A stretch of 42,092 nucleotides of DNA from Candidatus Paralachnospira caecorum (GCA_904379015.1 CAJFHG010000022.1:1-42092); one strand, 5' to 3'. Shown: positions 14,359 through 23,084, counted from the stretch's first letter. The notes: generated from the sequence alone by a model not told the origin. Translations and numbers: made by a program.

Positions 14359-14432
14359 ATATTTATAGTGGATCAATTCCGACCGGTGGAGGGGGCTTCT
14401 TCCGCATTACAAACAAGAAGGAGAGATGGAAT

Positions 14433-15569
14433 ATGGAGTTTTTGGTGGACGGCATTATGTCGATTACCTGGCAGCAGGCAGTGATGTATGTGGTAGGCCT
14501 GGTGCTCATCTGGCTGGCAATTAAAAAACAGTACGAGCCGGCACTGCTTTTGCCCATGGGATTTGGTGCGATCCTGGTGAATCTGCCCTCGAGCGGCGTG
14601 ATCAATCAGGTCCTGTCCGGCGTGGGAGAGACGAACGGTATCATTCAGTGGCTGTTTGAAGTGGGAATCGAGGCGTCTGAAGCCCTTCCCGTTCTTTTGT
14701 TTATCGGAATCGGCGCGATGATCGATTTTGGTCCGCTCCTGCAGCAGCCGGTTATGTTTTTCTTCGGCGCGGCTGCCCAGTTCGGAATCTTTTTCGCGAT
14801 CTCCGCGGCCTGTCTGATGGGATTCCCGCTGAAGGACGCGGCTTCCATCGGCATCATCGGCGCGGCGGACGGCCCTACGTCGATCCTGGTGTCTCAGATT
14901 CTGAGGTCCAATTATATCGGCCCTATCGCGGTGGCGGCTTATTCTTATATGGCCCTGGTGCCCATTGTGCAGCCGCTGGCCATCAAGCTGGTGACGACCA
15001 AAAAGGAGCGTCAGATCACCATGGATTATCAGCCTGGCAAGGTGTCCAAGGGCATGCGGATTGCCTTCCCCATCGTGGTAACGTTTATTGTCGGTCTGCT
15101 GGCGCCTTCGGCAGTCGCGCTGGTAGGCTTCCTGATGTTCGGCAACCTTCTGAGAGAGTGCGGCGTGCTGGGAACACTTTCTGACACAGCGCAGACGACC
15201 CTGACCAATCTGATCACGCTGCTCCTGGGAATCACGATTTCCTTCAGTATGCGCGCGGATGCCTTCGTCAACGCGCAGACGATCATGATCATGGCAATCG
15301 GCCTTCTGGCATTTGTGTTCGACACCATCGCAGGCGTGGTATTCGCGAAGATCGTCAATCTGTTCCTGAAGAAGAAGATTAACCCGATGATCGGCGCGGC
15401 AGGTATTTCTGCTTTCCCCATGTCTTCCAGAGTCGTTCAGAAGCTGGCCATGGAGGAAAAGCCGGGCAATATCCTGATCATGCAGGCGGCGGGCGCCAAT
15501 GTGTCCGGACAGATCGCCTCTGTGATCGCGGGCGGCCTGGTGATCAGCCTTGTAACACAGCTTCTGTAA
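14433..15569 (+). CDS. Na+-transporting decarboxylase beta-subunit (OadB/GcdB family)
   Basis: 378 residues, about ten hydrophobic segments. The family couples decarboxylation of a carboxybiotin to Na+ export. The key residues known from Klebsiella OadB are kept in the right spacing: Asp146 in GAADGPTS, and Asn317, Gly321, Ser326 and Arg333 in the NPMIGAAGISAFPMSSR block. The ion pathway therefore looks intact. There is no carboxyltransferase or biotin carrier gene in the window. The ATG at 14433 has AAGGAGAG upstream; the longer frame would start inside the riboswitch terminator and is rejected. It sits under a Mn2+ riboswitch and is followed by a tiny OadG-like gene. Confidence 0.93.
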   Translation: MEFLVDGIMSITWQQAVMYVVGLVLIWLAIKKQYEPALLLPMGFGAILVNLPSSGVINQVLSGVGETNGIIQWLFEVGIEASEALPVLLFIGIGAMIDFGPLLQQPVMFFFGAAAQFGIFFAISAACLMGFPLKDAASIGIIGAADGPTSILVSQILRSNYIGPIAVAAYSYMALVPIVQPLAIKLVTTKKERQITMDYQPGKVSKGMRIAFPIVVTFIVGLLAPSAVALVGFLMFGNLLRECGVLGTLSDTAQTTLTNLITLLLGITISFSMRADAFVNAQTIMIMAIGLLAFVFDTIAGVVFAKIVNLFLKKKINPMIGAAGISAFPMSSRVVQKLAMEEKPGNILIMQAAGANVSGQIASVIAGGLVISLVTQLL

Positions 15570-15604
15570 ACTGCGGGTGCAGACAGTAAAAAGGAGAAAA
15601 AGAT

Positions 15605-15733
15605 ATGTGGGATAATTTTATCACTTCTCTCGGTATTATGGGAAAGGGAATGGGAGGCATCTTCGTTGCCATTCTGATCATCGTCATCCTGGTATGGCTG
15701 ATGGGAAAGATCGGAAGCAAAAAAGAAGACTGA
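15605..15733 (+). CDS. OadG-related small membrane subunit
   Basis: A 42-residue gene: one membrane helix (about 17-34) flanked by the N-terminal NFITSLGIMGKGMGG and a basic C-terminus KIGSKKED. The start pattern SLGIMGKGM-G-IF is typical of OadG-related small subunits that bind the OadB membrane core. A good AAAAGGAG site lies 10 bases upstream. It is only 35 bases from the OadB-like gene, so the two form a complex-encoding pair. It lacks the longer soluble tail and His-rich zinc site of classical OadG. Confidence 0.8.
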   Translation: MWDNFITSLGIMGKGMGGIFVAILIIVILVWLMGKIGSKKED

Positions 15734-15805
15734 GAAAAAACTGGAAATCCTGGGGACAGCGTGCTATGATGATACAGGAAATCATATATGAGGAGTAGTT
15801 GCGAA

Positions 15806-16480
15806 ATGAAAGAACTTGAGATTGTATCACTTTATGATCTGAGCCATACGCTGGCGGCTCCTTATCTGTCCCGCTTTACGTATCCCTGGGAGGCGCTGGC
15901 CGGCCTCAGCGATTTTATCGTGGAGCTGGGGCGGAGCCTTCCGGCGGAGGAATATGAAGAGATCGGGGAGAAGATCTGGGCGGCGAAGTCGGCCGTGATC
16001 GCGCCCACCGCGTCCCTGACAGGCCCTGTGATCATCGGGAAGAATTCCCAGGTCCGCCACTGCGCGTTCCTGAGAGGAAGCATTCTGGTAGGCGAGACCT
16101 GCGTGGTGGGAAACTCCACGGAACTGAAAAATGTGATCCTGTTTGACCATGTGCAGGTGCCGCATTACAATTACGTGGGAGATTCCATTCTGGGGTATCA
16201 TTCCCATATGGGAGCCGGATCCATTACGTCCAATGTGAAATCTGACAAGCAGCCGGTGGTGATCAAAGCCGGAGAGGTTCAGATTGAGACGGGAAGGAAA
16301 AAAGTGGGCGGAATGCTCGGGGATTATGTGGAGGTCGGATGCGGCAGTGTCATGAATCCGGGCGTGGTCGTCGGGAGACATACAAGCATATATCCCCTTT
16401 CCATGGTCAGAGGATATATCCCCGCCGGCGCCATTTATAAAAAACAGGGAGAAATTGTACAGAAGAGGGAGGAGCTTTAA
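15806..16480 (+). CDS. Left-handed beta-helix (hexapeptide) transferase-like protein
   Basis: 224 residues from the ATG at 15806, chosen because GAGGAG lies about 10 bases upstream. After an N-terminal helical part (about 1-70) comes a hexapeptide repeat region with I/V/L at every sixth position (VIAPTASLTGPVIIGKNSQ, then ILVGETCVVGNSTELKN, VGDSILGYHSHMGAGSITSN, and YVEVGCGSVMNPGVVVG). This resembles the acyltransferase half of GlmU, including the GAGSITSN type loop. There is no nucleotidyltransferase domain. Likely role: sugar nucleotide acetylation or a scaffold; the substrate is unknown. The stop overlaps the convergent gene's stop by four bases. Confidence 0.8.
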   Translation: MKELEIVSLYDLSHTLAAPYLSRFTYPWEALAGLSDFIVELGRSLPAEEYEEIGEKIWAAKSAVIAPTASLTGPVIIGKNSQVRHCAFLRGSILVGETCVVGNSTELKNVILFDHVQVPHYNYVGDSILGYHSHMGAGSITSNVKSDKQPVVIKAGEVQIETGRKKVGGMLGDYVEVGCGSVMNPGVVVGRHTSIYPLSMVRGYIPAGAIYKKQGEIVQKREEL

Positions 16481-17325
16481 GAAGCGTCCTCCCTTTTTTC
16501 CGCGCGGGGCATCTCCGCCAGCATTTTATTGAGTTCGGCTCCGATGAAGACGATGTTCATGCAGATATAGAGCCAGAGCATGAGCAGGATGATAGCGGTC
16601 AGGCTGCCGTAGATATAGGAAAAATTCGCGATATAGTCGATGTATAAGGAATAGACATAGGAAAAGATCATCCAGCCGGCGGTGGTAAAGGCGGCTCCCG
16701 GGATCTGTTTCCAGAAGGAAAGTTTCTGATTGGGCAGTATGGTGTAGATCAGCACAAAAAACAGCATGAACAGAGCGATGGAAAGACCGGTCCGGAACAG
16801 AATGATGATCTCGGAAAAATAGGCCAGATCCGGAAAATGGCTTTCCAGGAGCAGCTGCAGCCGGTTGCCGAACAGCAGGACGCCCAGGGTGAAGATCAGG
16901 ACGAAAATGAAGCCGAGGGTATACACGATGGACAGCAGCCTCTGTACCACAATATTCCGCGTTTCCTTCGCGGCCGCGATGTTGTTCAGCCCCTGCTGCA
17001 GGGAATAGATCCCTTTGGAAGCGGACCAGAGCGTGGTCAGGGCGGATACGGATACGATGGTGCCGGCGGAATTGGTATATACGTCATTGAGGATGCTGGT
17101 GACAAAATTCTGCATTTCCGGAGAAGAGGGCAGTACCGCGAGAATGGTGCTGGTGATGGTGTTCTGGGAAAAAGGCACCAGAAACTGGATCAGAGGGATC
17201 AGCAGCATGATGACGGGAATGGCCGATATGATGACAAAAAATGAAACCTGCGCGGCATACACAGAGATTTTATCGTCCAGTATGCTGATGATGATCTTCT
17301 TCAGAAATAACCGGAATCGTTTCAT
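16477..17325 (-). CDS. YihY/BrkB family membrane protein
   Basis: 282 residues from the ATG at 17325, which has AGGAGGGGG four bases upstream; the longer frame lacks a site. There are six membrane segments in the YihY plan: an N-terminal amphipathic part FRLFLKKIIISILDDKISVYAAQ, then SFFVIISAIPVIMLLIPLIQF, a loop, and GSLTAIILLMLWLYICMNIVFIGAELNK at the end, the best conserved block. The family was once called RNase BN but its function is open. It is convergent with the beta-helix gene; the TTAA at 16477-16480 contains both stop codons. Confidence 0.9.
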   Translation of the reverse strand: MKRFRLFLKKIIISILDDKISVYAAQVSFFVIISAIPVIMLLIPLIQFLVPFSQNTITSTILAVLPSSPEMQNFVTSILNDVYTNSAGTIVSVSALTTLWSASKGIYSLQQGLNNIAAAKETRNIVVQRLLSIVYTLGFIFVLIFTLGVLLFGNRLQLLLESHFPDLAYFSEIIILFRTGLSIALFMLFFVLIYTILPNQKLSFWKQIPGAAFTTAGWMIFSYVYSLYIDYIANFSYIYGSLTAIILLMLWLYICMNIVFIGAELNKMLAEMPRAEKREDAS

Positions 17326-17503
17326 GAAGCCCCCTCCTGTCTCGGATATCTTTGAAATCATATCACGCCGGCGGAAGGATTTCAAGAGGGAGAGCTTTCA
17401 GGAAAAAAAATAAACTTCTGCCGGGAAAAAATTATGTTGGAATCTGTCACGGGATCAGAGGGCGGGAAGAAGAGGTAGCCTCTGCCTCCGGGTTCGGAAT
17501 TTG

Positions 17504-17532
17504 TTGACAAAACCTGTAATCTGTGCAATAAT
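17504..17532 (+). promoter_or_regulatory. Promoter of the pheS-pheT T-box transcript
   Basis: Perfect TTGACA (17504-17509), 17-base spacer, AATAAT (17527-17532); TAATAT two bases on is an alternative -10. Confidence 0.7.
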
Positions 17533-17534
17533 AT

Positions 17535-17803
17535 CTTATATTTTGGGCTGTGAACATACGTGAGTAGGGAAGGCGTAGCGGTTCAGAGACGGAATGTCAT
17601 CGGCTGAAAGCATTCCGCGTGAATCTTCCTGAAGTTTCAGTATGGGAGCTCTCCGGCGAAAAGCGTGGCGCGTTAAGCCGGATGTCCGTGTAGCAGAAGA
17701 GTACACAAAATGAGTGCAGGGCATGAAAGGACATGCTCTGAAATAGGGTGGTACCGCGATGAACATCGTCCCTTGTTGAATTGACAGGCGGCGATGTTTT
17801 TTA
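17535..17803 (+). promoter_or_regulatory. T-box leader for phenylalanyl-tRNA synthetase
   Basis: The T-box sequence AGGGTGGTACCGCG is at 17745-17758. Stem I lies upstream with CATCGGCTGAAAGC in its distal part, and the likely specifier codon TTC (Phe) is at 17636-17638 in GAAGTTTCAG. The terminator AACATCG/CGATGTT (17762-17798) with a T-run follows. Uncharged tRNA-Phe would stabilise the antiterminator and turn on pheST. Confidence 0.93.
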
Positions 17804-17867
17804 TTTCACCAGGAAACTGCGTTTCTGCGACCGCCTGAAGGTGAGAAAGGAGAAAAGGAGAAACGTT

Positions 17868-18905
17868 ATGAAAGATAAAATCAACAGCATTTTATCAGAA
17901 GCAAAACTCAAAATTTCTGAAACAGTCAGTGAGGAACAGCTGCAGAATGTAAAGAGCGCCTACGTTGGGAAGCAGGGCTCCCTTAGCCTTTTGATGAAGG
18001 ATATCCCGAAGCTGGATGTGTCTCTCCGTCCGGAGATGGGAAAGCTCCTGAATCAGGCGAAGAACCAGGTTACGGAGCTGATCAATGAGAAGAGAGTGGA
18101 GCTGAAGCTGAAGGCCTCCGAGGTCTCTCCGGATTTTGACTGCTCTGTTCCGGGCATTCTGCCCTCCGGCGGCGGACTTCACCCGATCACTCAGATGTGC
18201 TATGACCTGAATGATACATTCCGTTCCATGGGATTTGAGATTTTTGAGGAAGATGAGATCACAAGCGAGCTGTATGCCTTCGACAAACTGAATTTCCCGC
18301 CCAATCATCCGGCCCGTGAGAGCATGGATACTTACTGGATCGCAGGACACGACAGCGGAAGCACCAATGAGAAGCTTTGCCTGCGTCCCCATCTGACAGG
18401 AGGAAGCGTCCGCTACATGCAGACCCACAAACCGCCGTACCGGTTTGTTTATCCGGGACGGGTTTACCGGAATGAAACGACGGACGCGCATCATGAAAGG
18501 GCGTTTTTCCAGTATGAGGCCCTGATCGTTGACAAGGATATCACCTTTACGTCCGGAAAGGTGATGATCAAGAGCATCCTGAGCAAGGTGTTCGGAACCG
18601 ATGTGCCCGTGCGGATGCGTTCCGGCTTTTTCCCCTTTGTGGAGCCCGGGTTTGAGATCGACATGCAGTGTCAGGTGTGCGGCGGAAAGGGCTGCAGCGT
18701 CTGCAAGCATGTGGGATGGATCGAGGTAATGCCGGGCGGTTCTCCTCATCCGAATGTGCTCCGGGCGGCGGGGCTGGATCCGGACGAATATACGGGCTTT
18801 TATGTCAATATCGGTCTGGACCGTCTTGTTATGATGCGTTACGGTGTGGATGACGTAAGATTGTTCCACAGCGCGGATTTGAGATTCCTGAAACAGTTTA
18901 GATAA
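17868..18905 (+). CDS. pheS: Phenylalanyl-tRNA synthetase alpha subunit
   Basis: 345 residues from the ATG at 17868, which follows AAAGGAGAAAAGGAG; the frame stays open upstream into the T-box terminator and that part is not coding. N-terminal coiled coil (about 1-90), then the class II catalytic core. Motif 2 is RVYRNETTDAHHERAFFQYE, with the substrate-binding FxxEG-like segment RSGFFPFVEPGFEIDMQC, a Cys-rich insert CQVCGGKGCSVCKHVGWIEV, and motif 3 GLDRLVMMRYGVDDVR. It forms an alpha2-beta2 enzyme with PheT, 10 bases downstream. Regulated by the T-box. Confidence 0.97.
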   Translation: MKDKINSILSEAKLKISETVSEEQLQNVKSAYVGKQGSLSLLMKDIPKLDVSLRPEMGKLLNQAKNQVTELINEKRVELKLKASEVSPDFDCSVPGILPSGGGLHPITQMCYDLNDTFRSMGFEIFEEDEITSELYAFDKLNFPPNHPARESMDTYWIAGHDSGSTNEKLCLRPHLTGGSVRYMQTHKPPYRFVYPGRVYRNETTDAHHERAFFQYEALIVDKDITFTSGKVMIKSILSKVFGTDVPVRMRSGFFPFVEPGFEIDMQCQVCGGKGCSVCKHVGWIEVMPGGSPHPNVLRAAGLDPDEYTGFYVNIGLDRLVMMRYGVDDVRLFHSADLRFLKQFR

Positions 18906-18915
18906 GGAGAGAAAA

Positions 18916-21360
18916 ATGAAGTTATCGTTATCATGGATTAAGGATTATGTGAAGATTCCGGAGGATACGGATCTGAAAAAGCTGGCGTATGACCTGACAA
19001 TGTCGACCGTGGAGGTAGAGGACGTGGAGGATCTGGCCCGCCGCTTCGACCATATGCTGGTCGGAGTGATCGAAACGATCGAGCCCCATCCCAACGCGGA
19101 TAAATTAAAGATATGCAAAGTCGATATCGGCGGCGGTGAGATCCGGGACATCGTCTGCGGAGGCATCAATCTGAAAGAAGGAATGCGGGTCGCCGTATCC
19201 TGTCCGGGAGCAGTTGTGCGGTGGCACGGAGAGGGAGAGCCGGTTGTGATCAAGAATTCCAAGCTCCGCGGCGTCGAGTCCTTCGGCATGATCTGCGCTT
19301 CCGATGAGATCGGGCTGGGCGACCTGTTCCCGGCAGAACAGGAGGCGGAGATTCTGGATCTGTCTGCCTTCGATGTGCCGGCGGGCACTTCTCTGGCGGA
19401 CGCGCTGGATATGAATGATATGATCCTGGAGATCGACAATAAATCAATGACAAACAGACCGGATCTTTGGGGACATTACGGGATTGCCCGTGAGATCGCG
19501 GCTCTTTATAATCTGCCCCTGGCCAGGATCGAGCCCTTTGAGACCGATGTCCAGTCCGATTTCCGGGTTGAGATCGAGGCGCCGGACAGATGCGCGCGGT
19601 ACATCGGCGTTGAGATGTCCGGTGTCGGCGTGAAGCCTTCGCCGTATAAGATGCAGAACAGGATCTGGAAAGCCGGCATGCGGCCGATCAATGCCCTTGT
19701 TGATATCACAAACTATGTGATGCTTGCCACCGGAAATCCGACCCACGCCTTTGACGCGGACAATATCACAGACCACATTGTGGTCAGACACGCGGCGGAG
19801 GGAGAGAAGCTGCTCCTTCTGAATGATCATGAGCTGACGCTCCGCGAAGATGATCTTGTGATCACCGATTCGGAAGGGCCGGTTGCACTCGCGGGCGTGA
19901 TGGGCGGGGCAAAGGACTCCATCCTCCCCAAAACAGAGCGCGTGATCCTGGAGGTCGCCAATTTTGACGCGGCGGGAATCCGGCGCACAGCCCTGCGCTA
20001 TGATACGCGGACCGAGGCATCCTCCAGATATGAAAAGGCTGTTGATCCGGAAAGATGCGACCAGGCCCTTGCGCTGTCCATGAAATTTTTCAAAGAGCTT
20101 TATCCGGAGCTGAAGGTGACCGGATTCTGCGATAATTATGTGAAAAAGCTGAAGAAGGCGGAAATCGATGTCCGTCTGTCCTGGCTTGAGAAGAGACTGG
20201 GAAAACATTTTACAAACGCGGAAATGCAGGACAAACTGGAACGGCTTGGATTTGCGGTCCGGATTGACGGGGACAATATGCATGTGACGGCGCCCACCTG
20301 GCGTTCGACCGGCGATATTTCCATCAAGGACGACGTGATGGAAGAGGTTGCCAGAATGTATGGATATGACAATCTGGAGGCAACCGAATTCACCACCACG
20401 TTTACGGGAGATATCAATCAGAAGGATAAAAACCTTGTCAGAAACATCAAGGAATATCTCGCGGTGCGCTGCGGAATGCAGGAAATCTATACGTATCCGT
20501 GGATGAATGATGTCTTTGTCAACGCGGTCCTGCAGAACACGGACGGGATTCTGAAGCTGTCCACGCCTCCGGCGCCGGACATGAGCTTTATCCGTTCTTC
20601 CCTGCTTCCGAATCTCTGTGAGGCGGTTGTGAAGAACGAGCGTTATTTCAGTGATTTTGCCATTTTCGAGGAAGCGCAGGTGTTTTTTGACAGAAATTAC
20701 ACTTCTGTATACGATGAGACAGAATCTCTTCCGGAACAGCGCAGACATATCGGAGCCGCCTTCGCGAGCAGCGAGAAAGATATCAATACACTTTTCCGGG
20801 AAGCCAAAGGCGTCCTGGAATATATGCCCCGCTATACACACATGGAGACATATGAGTTTACAAAGGATGAGAAACCGGCATGGGCTGACAATATCGTATG
20901 GCTGAATCTCTGTCTTGACGGTGAAAAAATCGGAGACATGGGACTGGTGGCGAAGAAAGTGTCCATGGAATGCGGAATCAAGAATCTTTCCGTCATTCTG
21001 TTTGAACTGGATGCGACAAAGCTGAGGCCGCTGAAGTCCAGAACCAATCATTTCACGCATCTTGCCGAATATCCGGAAACGGATTACGACATTTCCATGC
21101 TGTTCGATTCAGGCGCGGCATGGCATGATATTTATGATACGATCATGGGAAGCAAGAAGGCGAGCGCGCTGCTCAGAAACGCGTCGTTTGTGGATGAATA
21201 CAGAGGAAAACAGATTCCGCAGGGCAAGAAATCGGTGACGATCCGGCTCAGCATCGGATCTGATGAGAAGACGCTGACTTCTCAGGAAATTGAACAGGCC
21301 GCGAATCAGGTCATGAAGAAGCTTGGAAAGAAGATGGGAGCGGAGCTTCGGACTCAGTAA
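18916..21360 (+). CDS. pheT: Phenylalanyl-tRNA synthetase beta subunit
   Basis: 814 residues, full length. Domains: N-terminal B1 with a tRNA-binding OB fold (about 40-155, VGVIETIEPHPNADKLKICKV), B3/B4 editing domain (about 215-400, including GNPTHAFDAD and TRTEASSRYEK), B5 DNA-binding-like part (about 410-480), catalytic-like core B6/B7 (about 490-690), and a C-terminal ferredoxin-fold anticodon-binding domain (about 720-814, AEYPETDYDISMLFDSG). It has its own AAGGAGAG site directly after pheS. It pairs with PheS to charge tRNA-Phe and clears mischarged Tyr-tRNA. Confidence 0.97.
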   Translation: MKLSLSWIKDYVKIPEDTDLKKLAYDLTMSTVEVEDVEDLARRFDHMLVGVIETIEPHPNADKLKICKVDIGGGEIRDIVCGGINLKEGMRVAVSCPGAVVRWHGEGEPVVIKNSKLRGVESFGMICASDEIGLGDLFPAEQEAEILDLSAFDVPAGTSLADALDMNDMILEIDNKSMTNRPDLWGHYGIAREIAALYNLPLARIEPFETDVQSDFRVEIEAPDRCARYIGVEMSGVGVKPSPYKMQNRIWKAGMRPINALVDITNYVMLATGNPTHAFDADNITDHIVVRHAAEGEKLLLLNDHELTLREDDLVITDSEGPVALAGVMGGAKDSILPKTERVILEVANFDAAGIRRTALRYDTRTEASSRYEKAVDPERCDQALALSMKFFKELYPELKVTGFCDNYVKKLKKAEIDVRLSWLEKRLGKHFTNAEMQDKLERLGFAVRIDGDNMHVTAPTWRSTGDISIKDDVMEEVARMYGYDNLEATEFTTTFTGDINQKDKNLVRNIKEYLAVRCGMQEIYTYPWMNDVFVNAVLQNTDGILKLSTPPAPDMSFIRSSLLPNLCEAVVKNERYFSDFAIFEEAQVFFDRNYTSVYDETESLPEQRRHIGAAFASSEKDINTLFREAKGVLEYMPRYTHMETYEFTKDEKPAWADNIVWLNLCLDGEKIGDMGLVAKKVSMECGIKNLSVILFELDATKLRPLKSRTNHFTHLAEYPETDYDISMLFDSGAAWHDIYDTIMGSKKASALLRNASFVDEYRGKQIPQGKKSVTIRLSIGSDEKTLTSQEIEQAANQVMKKLGKKMGAELRTQ

Positions 21361-21420
21361 GATTCACGGACGGCTTCAGGCGTGGTGAGCGCGGCAAAGA
21401 CGAAAAAAGGCATAAAAAGA

Positions 21421-21450
21421 GGAAGGCAGCTGGATGACCAGCTGTCTTCC
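21421..21450 (-). terminator. Terminator between pheT and ychF (stronger on minus)
   Basis: GGAAGGCAGCTGG, loop ATGA, CCAGCTGTCTTCC. The minus strand continues CTCTTTTTATGCC, a good end for ychF; the plus strand has only a weak T stretch. Confidence 0.8.
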
Positions 21451-21459
21451 CTGGTTTCA

Positions 21460-22557
21460 TCAGACATTGAAGCGGAACAGGATCACATCTCCGTCCTTTA
21501 CCACATAATCTTTTCCTTCCAGGCCCACCAGTCCCTTTTCTTTCGCGGCAGCATAGCTTCCGGCATCCAGAAGATCCTGATAGTTTACGACTTCGGCCCG
21601 GATGAATCCCCGTTCAAAATCGCTGTGGATCTTTCCGGCAGCGGCAGGCGCCTTGGTTCCTTTTTTGATGGTCCAGGCTCTTGTTTCCTGTTCTCCGGCG
21701 GTGAGATAGCTGATCAGTCCCAGAAGCTTGTAGCTGGCTTTGATGAGCTTGTCCAGGCCGGATTCGGACAGTCCCAGGTCTTCCAGGAACATCTTCTTTT
21801 CGTCCTCTTCCAGCTCAGCGATTTCCTGTTCGATCTGGGCGCAGATCACGAAGACCTCGCTTCCCTGTCCGGCGGCGTATCCTCTTACCTGCTGTACAAA
21901 AGAATTGGAGGCTCCGTCGTCTGCCACATCTTCTTCAGATACGTTGGCGGCGAAGATGACGGGCTTGGCAGTCAGGAGGTTCAGAGTGTGGATAAACGCC
22001 TCTTCATCCTCATCCTTCGCCTGATAGGTGATGGCCAGGTGTCCGTCTTCCAGCCAGGCCTTCAGAGCCTTCAGGATCTCCACTTCCTTTGCCAGCGCCT
22101 TGTCATTGAAGGCGCCTCTGGAGGTTTTGGCGATCCGCCGCTCCAGGATCTCCAGATCGGAGAAGATCAGTTCCAGGTTGATGGTCTCAATATCTCTCAG
22201 AGGATCGATGCTGCCGTCCACATGGACGATGTTGTCATTCTGAAAGCAGCGTACCACATGGACGATGGCGTCCACTTCCCTGATATTGGCAAGAAACTGA
22301 TTGCCGAGTCCTTCGCCCTTGGAAGCGCCTTTTACAAGTCCCGCGATGTCAACAAATTCAATAACGGCAGGGGTGATTTTTTTAGACGCGTACATATTGG
22401 CCAGCAGGCCGAGGCGAAAATCCGGAACAGCCACTACGCCCACATTGGGATCGATGGTACAGAAAGGGTAATTGGCGGATTCCGCTCCTGCCTTTGTCAG
22501 TGAATTAAACAGTGTGCTTTTTCCCACATTAGGGAGACCTACGATTCCTAATTTCAT
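21460..22557 (-). CDS. ychF: Redox-regulated ATPase/GTPase YchF (Obg family)
   Basis: 365 residues, standard length. G domain with G1 GLPNVGKST, G3 region DIAGLVKGASKGEGLGNQFL, and the altered G4 typical of YchF that makes it prefer ATP (FAANVSEEDV). A coiled-coil arm (about 130-200) and a C-terminal TGS domain (about 280-363, ending DYVVKDGDVILFRFNV) complete it. It binds ribosomes and is linked to translation and oxidative stress. Start after AAGGAGATG. Single-gene transcript, convergent with pheT. Confidence 0.97.
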   Translation of the reverse strand: MKLGIVGLPNVGKSTLFNSLTKAGAESANYPFCTIDPNVGVVAVPDFRLGLLANMYASKKITPAVIEFVDIAGLVKGASKGEGLGNQFLANIREVDAIVHVVRCFQNDNIVHVDGSIDPLRDIETINLELIFSDLEILERRIAKTSRGAFNDKALAKEVEILKALKAWLEDGHLAITYQAKDEDEEAFIHTLNLLTAKPVIFAANVSEEDVADDGASNSFVQQVRGYAAGQGSEVFVICAQIEQEIAELEEDEKKMFLEDLGLSESGLDKLIKASYKLLGLISYLTAGEQETRAWTIKKGTKAPAAAGKIHSDFERGFIRAEVVNYQDLLDAGSYAAAKEKGLVGLEGKDYVVKDGDVILFRFNV

Positions 22558-22741
22558 ATATTTTCACATCTCCTTAAAAAATACCGTATTTACAAGGCTT
22601 TCGCGCTTTGACATTCTGGCGGCCGCGCCGTTTTTACGCCATTTGCGCACTGACTTGTATCGGGTGATATCAACTGAGATTTTTACCCATGGACAGGCTC
22701 CTTTCCCACAGAGAAGAGCGGCGCGCACTGCCACGCTGTAT

Positions 22742-22770
22742 AGTATAGCGCATGGGGCTCTTTTCCTCAA
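22742..22770 (-). promoter_or_regulatory. Promoter of ychF
   Basis: Minus strand: TTGAGG (22770-22765), 17-base spacer, TATACT (22747-22742). It leaves a leader of about 175 bases before ychF in which I see no gene. Confidence 0.65.
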
Positions 22771-22820
22771 GACTTCTCTGCGAATTTTTGTCAAATCAGC
22801 CAAAACCGGGAAGAGGATAT

Positions 22821-22860
22821 TGTCGAAAAAGGCGGTTTAATATATTTGCTTTTTGGCGAA
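22821..22860. promoter_or_regulatory. Two Spo0A-box-like sites before the Spo0E-like gene
   Basis: TGTCGAA (22821-22827) and TGGCGAA (22854-22860) both match the 0A box core TGNCGAA, same strand, 33 bases apart. The second lies inside the promoter spacer. Confidence 0.5.
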
Positions 22861-22874
22861 AAATGAATTAATAT
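22846..22874 (+). promoter_or_regulatory. Promoter of the Spo0E-like gene
   Basis: TTGCTT (22846-22851), 17-base spacer, TAATAT (22869-22874). Confidence 0.6.
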
Positions 22875-22912
22875 GACAGTGTAGGAACTGACTGCTTAGA
22901 GGAATATGGACC

Positions 22913-23074
22913 ATGGATTTGAAAAAAGAAATTGAACGGGTGAGGTGTGAACTGGGAAGGGTGATAGAGCGGAAGGAATCGTCCGGCAGGATCCTGAGCC
23001 TCAGCATTGAACTGGATCAGCTGATCGAACAGTATCTGGAGCACAGTACAGATCATATAGACGCTTCAAAGTAA
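22913..23074 (+). CDS. Spo0E-like aspartyl-phosphate phosphatase
   Basis: A 53-residue gene. It has the Spo0E family plan of two antiparallel helices, with the signature LSIELDQLIEQYL near residues 33-45 (S-x-E-L-D-x-L-I) and a first helix EIERVRCELGRVIE. Members remove the phosphate from Spo0A~P and so hold back sporulation. Start supported by AGAGGA nine bases upstream. It has its own promoter and terminator. Two Spo0A-box-like sites in front would give feedback control. It lies directly ahead of the dcw cluster. Confidence 0.85.
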   Translation: MDLKKEIERVRCELGRVIERKESSGRILSLSIELDQLIEQYLEHSTDHIDASK

Positions 23075-23084
23075 GAAAAAGCGG

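Noticed and set aside
14304-14432. N-terminal extension of the OadB-like protein
   Set aside because: It would be translated from inside the riboswitch terminator; the family start and ribosome binding site point to 14433.
22564-22803. 79-residue minus-strand ORF upstream of ychF
   Set aside because: A good ychF promoter lies inside it, so its 5' part would not be transcribed from there, and the protein is unrecognisable.
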